Below are positions 1-7,394 of a stretch of DNA of 64,000 bases, piece after piece. The translations under genes and the position numbers were made by a program. The stretch spans positions 149,915-213,914 of the forward strand of contig CACHRP010000001.1 of NCBI GenBank assembly GCA_902582315.1, in the 5' to 3' direction. Each line of letters starts with the position of its first letter. Positions within the stretch are counted from its first letter, which is position 1. The notes under the pieces are model-generated. The model was not told the DNA's origin and did not search any database. It saw nothing but the letters and a program-made list of their open reading frames with translations. The stretch comes from an uncultured Pelagibacteraceae bacterium (lineage in GTDB: Bacteria; Pseudomonadota; Alphaproteobacteria; Pelagibacterales; Pelagibacteraceae).

Positions 1-492
1 AGGATTCCTGTGCATATGATTGAAACAATAAATAAAATAGTTAGAACTCAGAGGTTAATACTTAGTGAATTTGGCAGAGAAGCTACGCCGGAGGAACTTG
101 CAAAGAAACTGAGAATGCCTCTTGAGAAAGTTAGAAAAGTTTTAAAAATTTCAAAAGAACCAGTATCATTAGAAAAACCTGTTGGCGATGAAGAGGATAG
201 CAGTTTAGGAGATTTTATAGAAGATACAAAAGCTTTAGCGCCTTTAGAACAAGCAATTAAGTCAAATTTAAGTGAGGCAACAACAAAAATTTTGTCTACT
301 CTGACTCCAAGAGAGGAGAGAGTTTTAAGGATGAGATTTGGCGTTGGAATGAACACAGATCATACTCTTGAAGAAGTAGGATTGCAGTTTTCTGTAACTA
401 GAGAAAGAATAAGACAAATCGAAGCCAAAGCGCTTAGAAAATTAAAACATCCAAGCAGATCAAAACAATTAAAGAGTTTCCTAGAGAGTTAA
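1..492 (+). CDS. rpoD: RNA polymerase sigma-70 factor RpoD, C-terminal part (5' truncated by window)
   Basis: Primary (housekeeping) sigma factor; binds core RNA polymerase and reads -35 and -10 promoter elements. The frame is open from base 1, so the gene starts upstream and 163 residues are visible. The visible part begins in the [10 protein letters not shown] segment of region 3, typical of RpoD. It continues through region 3 and region 4.1 ([14 protein letters not shown]) and ends with the region 4.2 helix-turn-helix ([20 protein letters not shown]) that contacts the -35 box. The near-canonical region 4.2 supports a primary sigma factor rather than an alternative one. A GTG at base 10 falls inside the conserved domain and is not a plausible start. 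Confidence 0.97.
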   Translation, partial: RIPVHMIETINKIVRTQRLILSEFGREATPEELAKKLRMPLEKVRKVLKISKEPVSLEKPVGDEEDSSLGDFIEDTKALAPLEQAIKSNLSEATTKILSTLTPREERVLRMRFGVGMNTDHTLEEVGLQFSVTRERIRQIEAKALRKLKHPSRSKQLKSFLES

Positions 493-514
493 TATGGATT
501 AATGTTTTGCATTG

Positions 515-1207
515 ATGCAAAATTTTAAATTAAATAGAGAAATCGCACATTTAGCTGTTCTACAAAGAATTGAACTTTGTGGGCCTAATTTAAAGAGATT
601 AAGAAAATTATTTGGAAGATATTTTTTTTCAGTATTTTTATCTAAATATTTTATTAATCTCGATCTAATTTCTCAAAACTACTATAATTTAATGTATAAA
701 GAGTTCTTATTAATCAAAAACTATATTAATGAGAGTGATAAGGTTTTAAGTATCGGTTCTGGAATAGGAGGCTTAGAAGTTCTTATTAATCAAAAATTAA
801 ATAATCACATAACCTTTATTGAAAAGAACTATGTTTCTAAAAAAGTTAAGTACGGATGGGATAAAGAAAATAAAGAGGCTTATAATAATTTAAATCTATT
901 AAAAGAATTTTTGTTGTATAATGGTATTAAAAAGGAAAGTTTCAATTTATTTGATTTTGATAAAAAAAAATTTCCTCATACTAAATTTGATGTAATTATC
1001 TCATTGTATTCATTAGATTACCATTATGAGTTTAATTTGTATAAAGATTATCTTTTCAGGGTTATGAACCCTAAAAGTGTTTTAATTTTTGATACTATTA
1101 GGCCAGAATTTTTTAATAGTGTTTTTAAAAAAGTCGAGATAATTAAGCAAGATTTAGATACAATTCATAAATCCAAACGAATTGCCTGTAAAGATTTTAG
1201 AAATTAA
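515..1207 (+). CDS. Putative SAM-dependent methyltransferase (class I fold)
   Basis: About 230 residues, with ATG at 515; a TTG at 512 is the alternative start. The only clear motif is a glycine-rich SAM-binding loop (VLSIGSGIGG, about residues 77-86) after a beta strand. An acidic residue follows at the end of the next strand (TFIEKNY), and the motif IV-like FDVIISLYSLDYHY comes later, as in class I methyltransferases. The substrate cannot be read from the sequence. The gene begins 23 bases after rpoD and its stop overlaps the start of the O-antigen ligase-like gene, so the two are probably co-translated. That context suggests, as inference, modification of a surface glycan or its precursor. 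It could also be a non-catalytic relative. Confidence 0.6.
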   Translation: MQNFKLNREIAHLAVLQRIELCGPNLKRLRKLFGRYFFSVFLSKYFINLDLISQNYYNLMYKEFLLIKNYINESDKVLSIGSGIGGLEVLINQKLNNHITFIEKNYVSKKVKYGWDKENKEAYNNLNLLKEFLLYNGIKKESFNLFDFDKKKFPHTKFDVIISLYSLDYHYEFNLYKDYLFRVMNPKSVLIFDTIRPEFFNSVFKKVEIIKQDLDTIHKSKRIACKDFRN

Positions 1208-2454
1208 TGAAAAAAGAAGCTGAATATAAATTCATAATAGTTTTATTTTCTTTGATGCCAATTTCGATGATTGTAGGACAAGCCGTCTCCTTAATAAATA
1301 TCGTAATGATTTCAATTTTTATGATAGTCAAATTAGTAATATTGAAAAACTATGATTTTACAAAGAATTTATCTTTTAAATTGTTATTAATTCTTTATGT
1401 ATATCTTCTATTTAATACTTTAATTTCACTCGATGCTGGATTTAGCTTTATAAGAAATTTTGGATTTATCAGATTTATCTTTTTATTTGTAGCTATAAAT
1501 TATTTTTTTTTCATTTACAAAAATAAATATACATTTCTTAAATTCTGGTGTTTCACAATCCTAATAGTTATCACTGACTCTTATATAGAATATTTTTTTG
1601 GAAAAAATATTTTGGGATATGGCCAAGATATTTATTCAGATAGAATAGTTAGTTTTTTCAAAGACGAGCCTATCGTTGCTGGATATTTAAACGGGTTTTT
1701 CTTCCTAATTCTTGGTTACCTATTCAATAAAATAAATAATCAAAACAAAAATTTATTAAATTTATTAATAATTTTGAGTTTATTGTACTTAGTATGCGTT
1801 ATTCTTACAGGTGAAAGGTCTAACACCATCAAAGCAATAATCGGATTAAGTATATTTTATTTTCTAAACAATAATTTTAGTTTAAAGAAAAGAATATTTG
1901 TCTTTTTAGTTTTAATAGTTGCAACAACAGTTTTAATATCAAATTCAAATTATCTTAAATATAGATACTTTGATAACATAATAAGTCCGATTTTAAATGC
2001 AGATAAACGAGAAAATTTTCTCAAGGAAAATATTTATATAAAACATTATAAATCCGGTTATGCAGTTTTCAAAAATAATCTTTTATTTGGAGTAGGCAAT
2101 AAAAACTACAGAATTGAAACAAGAGGTGAAAATCAATATGCAAAAGAAAACTATATTCCTGATACACATCCTCACCAAATCTATTTTGAGTTGTTATCAG
2201 AACATGGTCTCATTGGAACAACAATTATATTATCATTAATTTTCTTTTTGATTTTCAGAAATATAAAAATTTGTATAGCTTCAAAAAATTCTTTACAACT
2301 TGGAGCATTAAGTTTTTTGATAATAAATTTTTTGCCGTTATTACCAAGCGGTTCTTTTTTTAGTGATTTGAATATGTCTCTTTTTATTATCAATCTTTCT
2401 ATCTACATAGCATCTAATCCATCATCAAACATATTCTGTAAAAAAATTAAATAG
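1207..2454 (+). CDS. O-antigen ligase / Wzy-type polymerase family membrane protein
   Basis: 415-residue, very hydrophobic protein with roughly ten predicted membrane segments. Its C-terminal half holds the hallmark of the O-antigen ligase/polymerase (Wzy_C) superfamily: a periplasmic loop ending in HPHQIYFELLSEHGLIG (about residues 319-335) before a final membrane segment. A GERSNT segment near residue 200 also fits. Such proteins ligate or polymerise undecaprenyl-linked glycans on the periplasmic side of the inner membrane. Whether this one is a ligase (WaaL) or a polymerase (Wzy) cannot be decided from sequence. It overlaps the preceding methyltransferase by one base, and no other glycan genes lie in the window. 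Confidence 0.75.
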   Translation: MKKEAEYKFIIVLFSLMPISMIVGQAVSLINIVMISIFMIVKLVILKNYDFTKNLSFKLLLILYVYLLFNTLISLDAGFSFIRNFGFIRFIFLFVAINYFFFIYKNKYTFLKFWCFTILIVITDSYIEYFFGKNILGYGQDIYSDRIVSFFKDEPIVAGYLNGFFFLILGYLFNKINNQNKNLLNLLIILSLLYLVCVILTGERSNTIKAIIGLSIFYFLNNNFSLKKRIFVFLVLIVATTVLISNSNYLKYRYFDNIISPILNADKRENFLKENIYIKHYKSGYAVFKNNLLFGVGNKNYRIETRGENQYAKENYIPDTHPHQIYFELLSEHGLIGTTIILSLIFFLIFRNIKICIASKNSLQLGALSFLIINFLPLLPSGSFFSDLNMSLFIINLSIYIASNPSSNIFCKKIK

Positions 2455-2473
2455 AATGAATTTTTTAATTAAA

Positions 2474-2484
2474 GTTGATATAAT
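2474..2484 (+). promoter_or_regulatory. Extended -10 promoter for the tRNA gene
   Basis: A perfect extended -10 element (TG at 2476-2477, one base, TATAAT at 2479-2484) lies 31 bases before the mature tRNA 5' end. There is no good -35 hexamer 17 bases upstream, which an extended -10 promoter can tolerate. It would give the tRNA a start near 2491 independent of the upstream glycan genes. The call rests on sequence match only. Confidence 0.6.
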
Positions 2485-2515
2485 CCTGAAAAAACAGTAA
2501 AACAAAATACAAAAC

Positions 2516-2592
2516 GGGCCTGTAGCTCAGTTGGTTAGAGCAGTACACTCATAATGTATTGGTCCCAGGTTCGAGTCCTGGCGGGCCCACCA
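2516..2592 (+). tRNA. tRNA with CAT anticodon, probably tRNA-Ile2 (lysidine-modified)
   Basis: 77 bases including an encoded CCA. The seven acceptor pairs close (with T6-G67), the D arm reads AGCTCAGTTGGTTAGAGC, the anticodon loop is CTCATAA and the T loop is TTCGAGT. CAT anticodons serve initiator Met, elongator Met or minor Ile. The first pair is G-C, so it is not the initiator. The anticodon-arm flanks (GAGCAG and TTGGTC) resemble E. coli ileX more than metT, and C4-G69 with C5-G68 are the pairs reported to favour TilS. The likely product is therefore tRNA-Ile that reads AUA after lysidine modification; elongator Met is the alternative. tilS is in this window at 35678-36706. Confidence 0.85.
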
Positions 2593-2600
2593 TTACTATA

Positions 2601-3197
2601 CTATTCTTTAACAAATTTCTCTAAACTATCGAACAAAGCCTCAATGTTATTATCATTACTTTTTATAATCGAGGCAAATTCTTCTTTTTGTGTTCTAGCT
2701 AAACTTAAACCCTCAATTATCAAATCTCTAATTAAAGGTTTCTCAGGATTTTTGGTGTAAATTCTCCATTCGATCTTAACTTCAGGTCTATCTTTTGTGG
2801 CAACAAGAACACTAGATACAATAGTGTATTTATCATTTTTTTTATCTTTTGAAATTACATTTATTTTAGGATTTGAATATTCAGATAAACGACTTGAGAA
2901 ACTTTTAAGGAAGTAATCTTCGAACAATTTCGCATATTTTTTCTTTTGTTCTTCTGAAATTTCTTTCCTGTGTTTACCCAAAGTATACAAACCGATCCCC
3001 TTTATATCTACTGTATCTTTTGCTAACTCTTGAAGCTCAATCATTTTTTCTTTTTTTGAAATTTCTTTGCTTAATGTTTCCGATGCTCTATTAACGGTAG
3101 ATTGCACAAAAACATCTGGTTCAATTGCTATTGAAAAGTTTGAAAATTGAAAACAAAATATAAAAAAAAATAAAAAATTTAAACTTTTATTTATCAT
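2601..3197 (-). CDS. mlaC: MlaC/Ttg2D-like periplasmic phospholipid-binding protein
   Basis: 198 residues with an N-terminal signal peptide (hydrophobic stretch to about residue 24). The mature protein has the MlaC (Tol_Tol_Ttg2) pattern: a helical N-terminal part, the LFEDYFLKSFSSRLSEYS segment around residues 90-107, then strands with IYTKNPEKPLIRDLIIEG. MlaC carries phospholipid across the periplasm between the outer-membrane MlaA complex and the inner-membrane MlaFEDB transporter. It follows mlaA on the same strand after 15 bases, which supports the call. The mlaFED genes are not in the window. It converges on the tRNA with only 8 bases between them. Confidence 0.88.
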   Translation of the reverse strand: MINKSLNFLFFFIFCFQFSNFSIAIEPDVFVQSTVNRASETLSKEISKKEKMIELQELAKDTVDIKGIGLYTLGKHRKEISEEQKKKYAKLFEDYFLKSFSSRLSEYSNPKINVISKDKKNDKYTIVSSVLVATKDRPEVKIEWRIYTKNPEKPLIRDLIIEGLSLARTQKEEFASIIKSNDNNIEALFDSLEKFVKE

Positions 3198-3212
3198 ACA
3201 AGTTAGTGCAAA

Positions 3213-3971
3213 TTAATTTGATTGAAGATCGTCCCAATCGCTGTCATCTTGTGTATCTATGATTTTATTTGAATTAAGTATTTTTTGTTTTCTGTCTTGC
3301 AGGTATAAGCTTCTAACGGATGCATAGAAATCCATCGAATTGGTTTCTAAATTATCAAATGCCTCAAGATTTTTTGATCTAAAATTAATACCATCAGTTC
3401 CTTTAGAAAAATAAAAATCTGAGTCTTTAAAATATTGCGTGTCATTTTTAACGGTAATATTGTACCAAGGATCCCCACCTAAAATACTTGCGATTGTACC
3501 GACGCTATCTCTAATAGTTGATGGACCAAGTATTGGAAGTACCAAATAACATCCTTCATCAACACCCCAAGCACCTAGTGTTTGTCCATAATCTTCTTTT
3601 CGATAATCTTTTGCCAAGCCCATTTGTTGTGCTACATCAAAAATTCCAAAAATACCTATCGTTGTGTTAACCGTAAGTCTTGCAGTATTTAATCCTGCAG
3701 CTCTTAGATCTCCCTGCAGCAAATTATTTGGAATCGTCACAAGATTAGACAGGTTACTTAAAACATTGCTTGTTCCTGTCCGCACTGGCAATGGTAATTT
3801 TCTATATCCTTTTGCAACTGGTTTAAAAATTATTTTATCCAAGCCCTGATTAAAAGCAAATGTAGCCCTGTTTAAGCCTTCAAAACAATCTTTTACTTCT
3901 TCAGCATTCGACCTGTTCGTAAAGGTTGATATTACAATTGTTGCGATCACAATACTTAATAATTTTTTCAT
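3213..3971 (-). CDS. mlaA: MlaA/VacJ family outer-membrane lipid asymmetry protein
   Basis: MlaA removes mislocalised phospholipid from the outer leaflet of the outer membrane and passes it to MlaC. The family core is clear: EGLNRATFAFNQGLD, PVAKGYRKLPLPVRTG, IPNNLLQGDLRAAG, EDYGQTLGAWGV and YLVLPILGPSTIRD. I start it at the ATG at 3971 (252 residues), which places a signal peptide directly at the N terminus; an upstream in-frame ATG at 4010 would bury it. Unlike E. coli MlaA, no lipobox cysteine ends the hydrophobic stretch. The sequence instead suggests a signal peptidase I site after NRSNA. mlaC follows 15 bases later. Confidence 0.9.
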   Translation of the reverse strand: MKKLLSIVIATIVISTFTNRSNAEEVKDCFEGLNRATFAFNQGLDKIIFKPVAKGYRKLPLPVRTGTSNVLSNLSNLVTIPNNLLQGDLRAAGLNTARLTVNTTIGIFGIFDVAQQMGLAKDYRKEDYGQTLGAWGVDEGCYLVLPILGPSTIRDSVGTIASILGGDPWYNITVKNDTQYFKDSDFYFSKGTDGINFRSKNLEAFDNLETNSMDFYASVRSLYLQDRKQKILNSNKIIDTQDDSDWDDLQSN

Positions 3972-4037
3972 ATAAAGGCTTTTATAAAGATTATATATAA
4001 TCTTAAACATATAATATAGTTAAAAAAAAGGTCAAAT

Positions 4038-4757
4038 ATGCTTAGAAATTTGAGGAAAATTTATTCTCCAAACTTTGAAATCAAAAAAAGAAAAAAAAGC
4101 GAAATTAGATCAATTATACTCCATTATACTGGAATGAAAAATGAAAAAGCCGCTCTGAATAAATTAACAAATTTTGATTCTAGAGTAAGTTGTCATTATT
4201 TTATAACTTATTCAGGTGAAATAATAAATTTAGTGCCAGATTTATATATTTCATGGCACGCAGGAAAATCTAAATGGAGAAAAATTAAATCACTTAATAA
4301 TAACTCAATCGGAATTGAAATCGCTAATCAAGGACATAATATTAAATACGAAAATTTTAAAAAAAAACAAATTAAGTCTATTTTATTTTTAGTTTCAAAT
4401 CTAAAAAAAAAGTATAGTATTAAAAAAAGTAATATATTGGGTCACTCAGATATATCTCCAGACAGAAAAAAAGATCCAGGAGAAAAATTTCCATGGAAAT
4501 TAATGTATGAGAAAAAACTTGGTATTTGGCACAACATCAAAAATTCGACTTTAAGGAAATTACGGAATAAAAAATGTACCGAAAACGAAAAGAAAAATTT
4601 TTTCAAAAATTTGAGAGAAATTGGTTATAATTCAAAAAATAAAATACTGTTAATAGAAGCTTTTCAAAGAAGATTCAGACAAGGCTTAATAAATGGAAAA
4701 ATAGATAAAGAGTGTTTATTTATAAGCATTTCCATTAAAAAAATAAATAAAGATTGA
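4038..4757 (+). CDS. N-acetylmuramoyl-L-alanine amidase (Amidase_2 family, AmiD-like)
   Basis: 239-residue zinc amidase that cleaves the bond between N-acetylmuramic acid and L-alanine in peptidoglycan or its fragments. Visible signatures: ILHYTGM with the first zinc histidine (about residue 29), HYFITYSGEI, HAGKSKW, NNNSIGIEIANQGH, and GHSDISPDRKKDPGEKFPW carrying the second histidine and the aspartate. The C-terminal 60 residues form a short helical tail where peptidoglycan-binding modules often sit in relatives. No signal peptide or lipobox is visible at the ATG at 4038, so it may be cytoplasmic (AmpD-like recycling) despite its AmiD-like sequence. It is divergent from mlaA and is followed by rnpB. 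Confidence 0.88.
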   Translation: MLRNLRKIYSPNFEIKKRKKSEIRSIILHYTGMKNEKAALNKLTNFDSRVSCHYFITYSGEIINLVPDLYISWHAGKSKWRKIKSLNNNSIGIEIANQGHNIKYENFKKKQIKSILFLVSNLKKKYSIKKSNILGHSDISPDRKKDPGEKFPWKLMYEKKLGIWHNIKNSTLRKLRNKKCTENEKKNFFKNLREIGYNSKNKILLIEAFQRRFRQGLINGKIDKECLFISISIKKINKD

Positions 4758-4780
4758 AAATCTTTTTAATTGCATTAAAT
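4754..4780 (+). promoter_or_regulatory. Possible rnpB promoter
   Basis: TTGAAA at 4754-4759 and TTAAAT at 4775-4780 are separated by 15 bases, just before the RNase P RNA. The -35 overlaps the stop codon of the amidase. Spacing is short and the region is AT-rich, so this is weak evidence. Confidence 0.3.
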
Positions 4781-4781
4781 A

Positions 4782-5142
4782 GGAACTGCCAGATAAACGA
4801 CTTGTCACTTTATTAATTTAAAGAGGAAAGTCCGGGCTCTGCAAAGACACGGTGCCAGGTAATACCTGGCGGGGGAAACCCTAGGGATAGTGCCACAGAA
4901 AATAAACCGCCTTAACGAGGCAAGGGTGAAAAGGTGTGGTAAGAGCACACCGGCTGAACTGGTAACAGTTAGCGCATGGAAAACCCCACCGAGAGCAAGA
5001 CCAAGTAGAGATGACATTGTTTTAACAAAAAACAGTCTTTGGTTAGTCATCGGGGTTGGTTGCTTGAGCTTAAAAGTGATTTTAAGCCTAGATAAATGAT
5101 AAGTTTAAATGACAAAACCCGGCTTATAGTTTATCTGGCAAT
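4782..5142 (+). ncRNA. rnpB: RNase P RNA (bacterial class A)
   Basis: Catalytic RNA that trims tRNA 5' leaders. Helix P1 is formed by TGCCAGATAAAC near the 5' end (4787-4798) and its complement GTTTATCTGGCA at 5129-5140. The conserved core is plain: GAGGAAAGTCCGGGCT (4822-4837), the GCCAGGTAATACCTGGC hairpin, GGGGGAAACCC with the following TAGTGCCACAGAAA, and near the end ACAAAACCCGGCTTATAG. Ends are set from P1 and may be off by a few bases. I see no clear intrinsic terminator downstream. Short open frames on both strands here are artefacts of the RNA gene. Confidence 0.97.
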
Positions 5143-5232
5143 CTAGAAAAAAATTCATTTATCTGACTAAAACTACCAAATAAAAAAAATTCACCTGATA
5201 ATATTAAGCATATTCTAGCATAAAATTATATA

Positions 5233-5261
5233 TTGACGTGTAGGTTGAAAACCCATATTAT
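5233..5261 (+). promoter_or_regulatory. Sigma-70 promoter of the mraZ/dcw cluster
   Basis: TTGACG at 5233-5238 and TATTAT at 5256-5261 are separated by exactly 17 bases, a near-consensus housekeeping promoter. Transcription would start near 5268, leaving a leader of about 45 bases before mraZ. The -10 element overlaps the first two MraZ-type boxes. Confidence 0.75.
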
Positions 5262-5276
5262 CCCATAAATTCCCAA
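5252..5276 (+). promoter_or_regulatory. MraZ operator: three boxes with a 10-base period
   Basis: CCCAT (5252-5256), CCCAT (5262-5266) and CCCAA (5272-5276) occur as direct repeats, each separated by 5 bases. On the other strand they read TGGG-type boxes, the arrangement described for MraZ binding upstream of E. coli mraZ (TGGG repeats with 5-base spacers). They overlap the -10 element and the start region, as expected for autorepression. A further GTGGGA follows at 5279-5284 in the opposite orientation. Confidence 0.8.
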
Positions 5277-5312
5277 ATGTGGGATTTTTAAGGGAAAAAA
5301 GGTTTATGAATT

Positions 5313-5768
5313 ATGTTTTTATCAACCTACGAAAACAGAATAGACAAAAAAGGGAGGGTGTCAGTGCCTGCATCTTTTAGATCTTACCTTTCAAATTTAG
5401 GTTATAATGGCGTTGTATGTTTTCCTTCATTCAACAACCAATCAATTGAAGCCTGGCCTCAAAATAGAATTGAAAAAATTTCAAATAGTATAGACGCACT
5501 TAATCCCTTCGAAGAAAAAAAAGATTTTTTTGCAACATCAATACTTTCTGAAAGTATAAATTTACAGTTTGATAGTGAAGGAAGAATTTCATTACCATTA
5601 AAATTACTGAAACATGCTAAAATTAGAAATAGTATGTCATTTGTTGGTCAAGGAAAGACTTTCCAAATTTGGGAGCCAACAGCATTCGAAAAATTTAAGG
5701 CCCAAGCAAGAAAAAAATCTAATATAAATCGAGCAAGCCTTAAATGGGAAGAGATAGGTAAAAAATAA
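5313..5768 (+). CDS. mraZ: Transcriptional regulator MraZ
   Basis: 151-residue DNA-binding protein of the SpoVT/AbrB-like fold that represses its own promoter at the head of the division and cell wall cluster. It contains the two MraZ repeats, each with a D-x-x-G-R motif: DKKGRVSVPASFR near residues 12-24 and DSEGRISLPLKLL near residues 90-102. FNNQSIEAWP and WEPTAFEKF also match the family. The ATG at 5313 follows an AGGGAAAAAAGG purine stretch; an ATG at 5306 is out of frame. The matching operator lies 37 bases upstream. Its stop overlaps the start of the next small ORF (TAATG), so translation is probably coupled. Confidence 0.95.
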   Translation: MFLSTYENRIDKKGRVSVPASFRSYLSNLGYNGVVCFPSFNNQSIEAWPQNRIEKISNSIDALNPFEEKKDFFATSILSESINLQFDSEGRISLPLKLLKHAKIRNSMSFVGQGKTFQIWEPTAFEKFKAQARKKSNINRASLKWEEIGKK

Positions 5769-5956
5769 TGAGAAAGATGGAAGAAATTATTTTAATGCAA
5801 AAGATAGAAAATCTTCAAAATAATTGTTTAACTGCAATGGAAAAAACTATTAAAGGTACTTGGGCATATAATTTTTGGACTGATACTTTCGACAAATTAG
5901 AGAAAAACTACAAATTAATAAAAAATGGAGAGGGGAAAAATGACTATAAATTTTAA
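5768..5956 (+). CDS. Uncharacterised 62-residue protein between mraZ and ftsZ
   Basis: I do not recognise this gene. It encodes 62 residues and starts with an ATG that overlaps the mraZ stop (TAATG); its last 17 bases overlap the ftsZ start. This tight coupling at both ends argues for real translation. The protein has no signal peptide or membrane segment. Residues 5-30 look helical and heptad-like ([20 protein letters not shown]), followed by the aromatic patch [11 protein letters not shown] and a basic tail. A second ATG at 5777 is possible. Its position suggests a role in, or regulation of, division, but that is only inference. It might alternatively serve to couple mraZ and ftsZ translation. 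Confidence 0.6.
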   Translation: MRKMEEIILMQKIENLQNNCLTAMEKTIKGTWAYNFWTDTFDKLEKNYKLIKNGEGKNDYKF

Positions 5957-7376
5957 GGCACCAGATATAAAAGAGCTTAAACCAAGAATTTTAGTATTAG
6001 GTGTAGGTGGCGCAGGCGGTAACGCAATAAATGAAATGATAGAAAGTGGAGTAGAAGGAGTAGAGTTTATTGCAGTAAACACTGATGCTCAAGATCTTAA
6101 AGCTAGTAAGGCTAAGCAGAAAATTCAAATTGGGTTAAACTTAACAAAAGGATTAGGAGCTGGCGCTAAATTAGAAATTGGACAAGCTGCAGCGGACGAG
6201 TCTTTAAATGAAATAATTGATTTGTTAAAAGGTGCAAACATGGTTTTTATCACTGCAGGTATGGGTGGTGGAACTGGAACTGGTGCTGCTCATGTTATAG
6301 CTAGAGCTGCTAAGGAGTTAAATATATTAACAGTTGGCGTTGTTACTTTGCCTTTTTTATATGAAGCGCCTTCAAGAATGAGAAGAGGTCAACAAGGGCT
6401 GGAAGAATTACGAAAACATGTTGATACTATCATAGTAATTCCTAACCAAAACCTATTTAAAATTGCAAATGAAAAAACAACCTTTAAAGAGTCATTTAAA
6501 TTATCAAATAATGTTTTAAGATATGGTGTTCAAAGTATTACTGACTTAATGGTCAAAGAAGGTCTAGTAAATTTAGATTTTGCTGATGTAGAAACAGTTA
6601 TGAGCTCAATGGGTAAAGCTATGATGGGAACAGGTGAGGCTGAAGGAGAAGGCAGAGCCAACAAGGCAACCGAAATGGCATTAAATAATCCTTTAATTGA
6701 CGATTACTCACTCAAGGGCGCAAAAGGTCTTCTAATAAATATTACTGGTGGAGAGGATTTAACATTATTTGAGGTAGATGAAATAGTTAATAGGATAAGA
6801 TCAGAGGTTGATCATGTTGCAGAAATTATTATTGGATCAATAACCGACTCCTCTTTAGACGGAAAAGTAAGAGTTTCTATAGTTGCAACAGCTTTAGATG
6901 GACAACAACCAGAGTCAAAATCAGTGATAAATATGGTTCATAGAATACAAAATAGAAATCCAGGTTACTCAGATTTTTCTGCAATGGGTCAATCCCAATC
7001 TTTTAATTTTCAGGATAATCATTCAAATCATCTTACGGAGGGGGCAACAGCTCTTAAATCTGAAGCTGATACACTAAGCGAAAATATTATTAAAGAACAA
7101 GAAATTGATCAAAGTATAAACATAAATTCTGATGTTGGAGCAGCGGAAACACTTCTAAATGATGAAGAACACAGTCTTGTTTTAAAGAATGAGGTCAAAG
7201 ATTCCAAAACTGAGACTAATGGACTAGAAAATTTTGGTCTAGATGAAGATATTCCAGATTTATTCGAAAACAATTCTTCCGAAGAGACTCATAAACAAGC
7301 GCTAGACATAGAGAATGAAAATTCTGAGGAAGAAGAATTTGAAATACCTGCATTTTTAAGAAGACAAAAAAATTAA
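5940..7376 (+). CDS. ftsZ: Cell division protein FtsZ
   Basis: Tubulin-like GTPase that polymerises into the Z-ring. I choose the ATG at 5940 (478 residues), which follows a GGAGAGGGG ribosome-binding site at 5927-5935; the upstream ATG at 5925 lies before that site. The GTP-binding signature [10 protein letters not shown] is at residues 109-118, with the N-terminal [12 protein letters not shown] and the T7-loop segment [11 protein letters not shown] also present. A variable acidic linker of about 140 residues leads to the conserved tail EIPAFLRRQ, which in other bacteria binds FtsA and similar anchors. Unusually, ftsZ lies between mraZ and rsmH rather than at the end of the cluster after ftsQ-ftsA. 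Confidence 0.98.
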   Translation: MTINFKAPDIKELKPRILVLGVGGAGGNAINEMIESGVEGVEFIAVNTDAQDLKASKAKQKIQIGLNLTKGLGAGAKLEIGQAAADESLNEIIDLLKGANMVFITAGMGGGTGTGAAHVIARAAKELNILTVGVVTLPFLYEAPSRMRRGQQGLEELRKHVDTIIVIPNQNLFKIANEKTTFKESFKLSNNVLRYGVQSITDLMVKEGLVNLDFADVETVMSSMGKAMMGTGEAEGEGRANKATEMALNNPLIDDYSLKGAKGLLINITGGEDLTLFEVDEIVNRIRSEVDHVAEIIIGSITDSSLDGKVRVSIVATALDGQQPESKSVINMVHRIQNRNPGYSDFSAMGQSQSFNFQDNHSNHLTEGATALKSEADTLSENIIKEQEIDQSININSDVGAAETLLNDEEHSLVLKNEVKDSKTETNGLENFGLDEDIPDLFENNSSEETHKQALDIENENSEEEEFEIPAFLRRQKN

Positions 7377-7394
7377 TGGTCTTCGTAAAAATAG

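Noticed and set aside
2516..2592. Elongator tRNA-Met as the product of the first CAT tRNA
   Set aside because: Acceptor and anticodon-stem features fit tRNA-Ile2 better, though elongator Met cannot be fully excluded.
2554..2760. 68-residue open frame starting inside the CAT tRNA
   Set aside because: It runs through the tRNA and antisense to mlaC; it has no family features.
4805..5099. Two open frames of 69 and 81 residues, one on each strand
   Set aside because: They lie wholly inside the RNase P RNA and have no recognisable protein features.
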